The position numbers and the translations under genes are program-made. A stretch of 23,256 bases of DNA from Intoshia linei (lineage: Eukaryota > Orthonectida > Rhopaluridae), in NCBI GenBank assembly GCA_001642005.1, contig LWCA01000563.1:1-23256 (forward strand). Direction: 5' to 3'. This document shows positions 20,488 to 23,256 of this stretch, one piece after another (the first letter of the stretch is position 1; each line of letters begins with the position of its first letter). The notes under the pieces were generated by a model that saw only the letters and a list, made by a program, of their open reading frames with translations, was not told where the DNA came from and searched no databases.

Positions 20488-20515
20488 TTTTAGAATTTAG
20501 AATTTAGAATTTAGA
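20488..20515. repeat. TTTAGAA heptamer run
   Basis: About four consecutive copies of a 7-bp TTTAGAA unit. It is a short microsatellite; no telomeric role is implied. Confidence 0.75.
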
Positions 20516-20535
20516 TTGATGTCACTAATGTAATA

Positions 20536-20598
20536 CAGCATAATTCCTCGTTAACGGAATAATTGATTCTAAAAAAATCTTTTTCCGATAACGAGAAT
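20536..20598. mobile_element. pogo/Tigger-like terminus with stem-loop
   Basis: After a TA, the sequence CAGCATAATTCCTCG starts an imperfect hairpin with arms CTCGTTAACGGAA (20547-20559) and TTCCGATAACGAG (20583-20595), 12 of 13 positions paired. CAG starts with CCTCGTTAACGG-type wording are typical of pogo/Tigger ends. No second end or transposase was found, so it is a solo fragment. Confidence 0.4.
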
Positions 20599-20784
20599 TT
20601 TTTTTAAATAATGTTTACATTAAAACTGGTTCCAGATTGGGGTCCAAAATTATAGGTCTGGGGTCCGTGACATTCAAATAAAATATTGAAAAATTTTGAT
20701 CAACTTTTATATATTTTTATAGGATAATTTTTCATACTTATTACAGAGTTTCTAGATGTTGATTATCCCGAAACCTACACGATC

Positions 20785-21250
20785 TCTACATATTATTTCA
20801 AAAATCCCTTTTATCCACCATAAAATTTAAAAAAATAAAATTTCAAGCCTATGGGCAAAATTGACTTTTACCGATTCTTTTTTGAAAAATCCGATATTAC
20901 GAAAGCCTATGAAAAAAATACAGTTAATTAACCACAAAATAAAAATGCAATTTTATTTACAATTAAGGGAAGAATACCCTTTTTCATTTTTTTTTAAAAA
21001 ACACAATTTTACTAAAGGTTAAGAGTTAAAGTTCTTATTCCAATCCAAAATAAAACTCCAATATTACCAACACTTAAGAGAAATGTCCATTTTTTCAATA
21101 TTATTTTGAAAAATGCGATTATATTAAATCTTATGAGCAAAAACGTCCCAATCCAAAACCCAAAATAAAAAATAAAATTTTACAAGCTTCTATAAAAAAA
21201 TTCTCTTTTTCCTATAATTGCTTTGAAAAATACGATTTTACTAAATGATG
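20785..21250. repeat. degenerate tandem array, about 114-bp period
   Basis: The motif TTTTGAAAAAT-CGAT-TTA-TAAA recurs at about 20882, 20996 (diverged), 21110 and 21224. The parts between also align: ATAAAATTTCAAGCCTATGG near 20835 matches ATAAAATTTTACAAGCTTCT near 21172. About four units are present, well diverged, so the array is old. Confidence 0.65.
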
Positions 21251-21535
21251 AAAAACCTGTAATGTTCACATCAATGTTTTATATTTCATTTTTCCCTTGA
21301 TCTATAAAAATAAATATTGTGAAATGGGGATCCGTACACTATTTGAACCGGACCATTAAAATAAAACATTTTGATAATATTGAAAATATTTTGATTTTCA
21401 TTCAACGTAAGCTATATTTGCAGGTCATTTCATTTCATATAATTAATAATCAATCATTAATAGGCACCTAAAAATGTGACTTTTGTACATGTAATTAATT
21501 ATTTAAAAATCTAAGTCAACAAAATTTAAAACAGA

Positions 21536-21634
21536 CTACTTTGGGAAAATGAAGGCTACATTTATAAAGATGAGGCCAAGGCCTCACTTGAGGAAAGTCT
21601 CGAATATGGTTGGTTCGGCTCGGTATATACATAA
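21536..21634 (+). other. exon-like segment, unrecognised
   Basis: Following AAAACAG, a 32-codon frame reads LLWENEGYIYKDEAKASLEE and then SLEYGWFGSVYT before TAA. The segment is much less A+T-rich than its surroundings and includes the palindrome GAGGCCAAGGCCTC (21572-21585). A donor-like CG|GTATAT lies at 21622/21623. It could be a small exon or a transposon remnant; I do not recognise the sequence. Confidence 0.25.
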
Positions 21635-22099
21635 AAAAATAATTTATATATAGTGTTTCTTATCAATTAACTGGCCTAGAATATTAATACAACTAGGGGA
21701 TCGTTAACAACGTTTTGGAGAATCATTAACCTTAGATTATACCAGAACCATAAATCAAATGATGCTACAAATACAATGTTGATAAGTCACTACGACGTAT
21801 AACGTATTCTGAAAGTTGACAATTTAAAAGTTTGATGAACAAACAATTCTATAATAATAAAGCACTTTTTAATGTATATAAACGTAAAAGATATTCAGTT
21901 GCAGCAATTATTTTATTATATAAATATTTATTTTAATAAAGATACCGTCATTAAAAGACACATTAAATTCTTTCAGATAATTTTTACATACTTGGACTAC
22001 AATGTATCGAAAAATATGCCTATTTTTACTTATTTCTGGATTTTTTCATATTAATGCAGGCAATTTAATTAAATATTATTAATTATTATATCCCTATTC

Positions 22100-22433
22100 T
22101 ATGTTCTACTAATAATTTTATAATACTATACACATTACATTCTGTCTAATAAATTAAAAACTTGAGATAACGATTGTTTTTAAAATTCTTTACGCAAATG
22201 TTAAGAAACAAATCATTAAGAATGAAATAATTCACTTTAAAGTAAAAAGTAAAGTGATATGATGGTTCCACCTGACACAAATTTGGGAACCACTCCTTTA
22301 AAGGATTCATAACAGTAAATAGTATGATTTTTAAATTAGATTTTAAACGTGAATTTATTTTTTAAGTATAATAAAAATGTGCCCTCGGCAAAGCTACCTC
22401 CTGTTTGTACGTAGTACATAACAGTCAACCTAG
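22100..22433 (+). mobile_element. Helitron-like copy C, 5'-shortened
   Basis: It matches copy B from the ACATTCTGTCTAATAAATT block onward, through TTTACGCAAATGTTAA, the GGTTCCACC...GGGAACCAC block and the 3' end. CTAG ends at 22433, followed by T22434. The GTAC-type inner stem is perfect, but the outer stem reads CTACCT instead of CTAGGT, breaking its pairing. The 5' boundary is not clear. The start typical of copies A and B is missing. Confidence 0.75.
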
Positions 22434-22629
22434 TTATACTATATAATAATACAATGCTAATTAATACAAAATTAAAATTGCTATTTAGCTTTCAGCCTAG
22501 GCATAAATGAGACAATTAAGTCAATAGAGGTACATTATAATTACATAAGTATACAGTTTGGTAAATAATTATTTATTGATATATCCTTAAATTTTGATTC
22601 AGTAAAGTATTTAAAAATAACGTATTATA

Positions 22630-23256
22630 CAGACCCGTCCATATGTTTTGAGCACCTTATAAAATTGTTAATTATTTTATTAATAAGTGTTTTTGTTTAA
22701 TTTATTTTATATTTCAGGGAATGTAAATATGATCGGAAGTTATTAATTAAATTTGAAGACTGTTAGATAATTATTAGATATAAGAATGATGATATTATTG
22801 AATTGTAATAATTTTAATCGTTCATATGTTTTGAGAACCCGTGATTAATTTTATGATTAAACAACATAATTAAATATATTAAATTTAAAAAGATTTAATA
22901 ATGTCAGTACTTGGTATTTCCGCCATTTACTGAACATACGTCATCTAATCTTCTTGGAATAGACTCATAAAGATTTTTGATATAATCGTTAGGTATTTTA
23001 TAGAATTTTTCCTTTGTTATTTTCCATAGTGACTCCAAATTTTGAAGAGATCGTTGACGCACCTTTTTCTTCAATTCACTCCGAAGATTTTCGATTATAT
23101 TCAAATCTGGACTTTGTGGCGGCCAATTTGGTAGCATATTTAGATGCTGACTTTGTATCCATTGGCACGTAAATCATGATGTATGAGACGAAGCACCATC
23201 TCGTTGTAGAATATATCTTGTCTCATGCATTTCGCACATATAACGTTTCAGAATAT
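22630..23256 (-). mobile_element. Tc1-like element, one end, cut by window edge
   Basis: The left end is marked by TA (22628-22629) and CAGACCCG leading into CCATATGTTTTGAGCACC, a Tc1-style terminus. A near copy, TCGTTCATATGTTTTGAGAA, lies about 183 bp inside at 22818. An outer and an inner direct repeat at one end is the IR/DR arrangement known from Sleeping Beauty-type elements. The transposase reads leftwards (minus strand), so this is its 3' side. The other terminus lies beyond 23256. Confidence 0.75.
22904..23256 (-). pseudogene. Tc1-like transposase, C-terminal part
   Basis: Minus-strand frame entering from the right edge. It shows YILQRDGASSHTS (second catalytic D), then LPNWPPQSPDLNIIENL (catalytic E), KKKVRQRS, ESIPRRLDDV and the terminal GGNTKY before the TGA at 22904-22906. 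This is the usual end of Tc1-family transposases. An in-frame TGA at 23174-23176 directly after HTS interrupts the core. Counting the stop as one residue, 35 residues separate the D and the E, one more than in classical DD34E Tc1. The IENL(W) position reads IENLR. It is inactive as read here, unless the TGA is a sequencing error. Confidence 0.85.

Larger units (their letters stand above)
18969..22629. other. gene-poor region upstream of importin alpha
   Basis: No gene is recognised in about 3.7 kb. It contains 20-bp, 29-bp and 114-bp degenerate tandem arrays, a (TTTAGAA) run, a pogo-like terminal hairpin, one exon-like G+C-richer segment (21536-21634) and Helitron copy C. The importin alpha promoter presumably lies just right of 18968, but no specific element can be named. 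A short exon-like frame at 19888-19970 (SFAFFKRTDFCGRKK) was seen but not recognised. Confidence 0.45.

Noticed and set aside
1-23256. CRISPR arrays, operons, rRNA or tRNA genes
   Set aside because: None are seen. The window is spliced eukaryotic DNA, and no regularly spaced repeats with unique spacers occur; the tandem arrays are contiguous minisatellites.

Overview
The window is nuclear DNA from a very A+T-rich animal. The evidence is four spliced genes with GT-AG introns (a tetraspanin, a SPATA7 homologue, an importin alpha and an EF-hand protein) together with metazoan-type DNA transposons (Helitron, piggyBac, pogo/Tigger, Tc1). Many introns are only 35-50 nt and others reach several hundred. 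The lineage cannot be fixed from this window. Short introns and strong A+T bias would suit some flatworms or other compact invertebrate genomes, but that is inference.

Layout. 1-1860 is transposon debris: a P-element-like transposase fragment and a decayed Tc1/IS630-like transposase that is split by a 357-bp piggyBac-type MITE and cut at its 3' side by a Helitron 3' end. 1859-6574 (minus) is a seven-exon EF-hand gene resembling EFCAB6, whose 2-kb intron holds a 51-bp tandem repeat. A 569-bp divergent promoter region separates it from a six-exon, 246-aa tetraspanin (7144-8533, plus). 8781-9865 is a truncated Tigger element. 9879-10450 (minus) holds exon-like segments, including a spliced CENP-B-type DNA-binding domain. 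11313-14886 (plus) is a SPATA7 homologue of about 533 aa. It converges on an importin alpha gene (15171-18968, minus) of 14 exons and 481 aa, which includes a 27-nt microexon. 18969-22629 has no recognisable gene; it holds degenerate minisatellites and transposon ends. The window closes with one end of a Tc1-like element carrying a decayed transposase.

How the parts relate. The SPATA7 and EFCAB6 families are linked to cilia and sperm in other animals, so these two genes may share a context, but nothing in the sequence shows co-regulation. The most striking non-coding signal is one non-autonomous Helitron-like family. Five copies lie in this 23-kb window, all on the plus strand. One lies in an intron of each of the EF-hand, SPATA7 and importin alpha genes, and one abuts the 3' end of the EF-hand reading frame. 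Intact copies begin TCCT, end CTAG, sit between A and T, and carry a 3' hairpin. All exon models were built by eye from splice signals, phase and family similarity. The total coding length of each complete model is a multiple of three. No similarity search was run.
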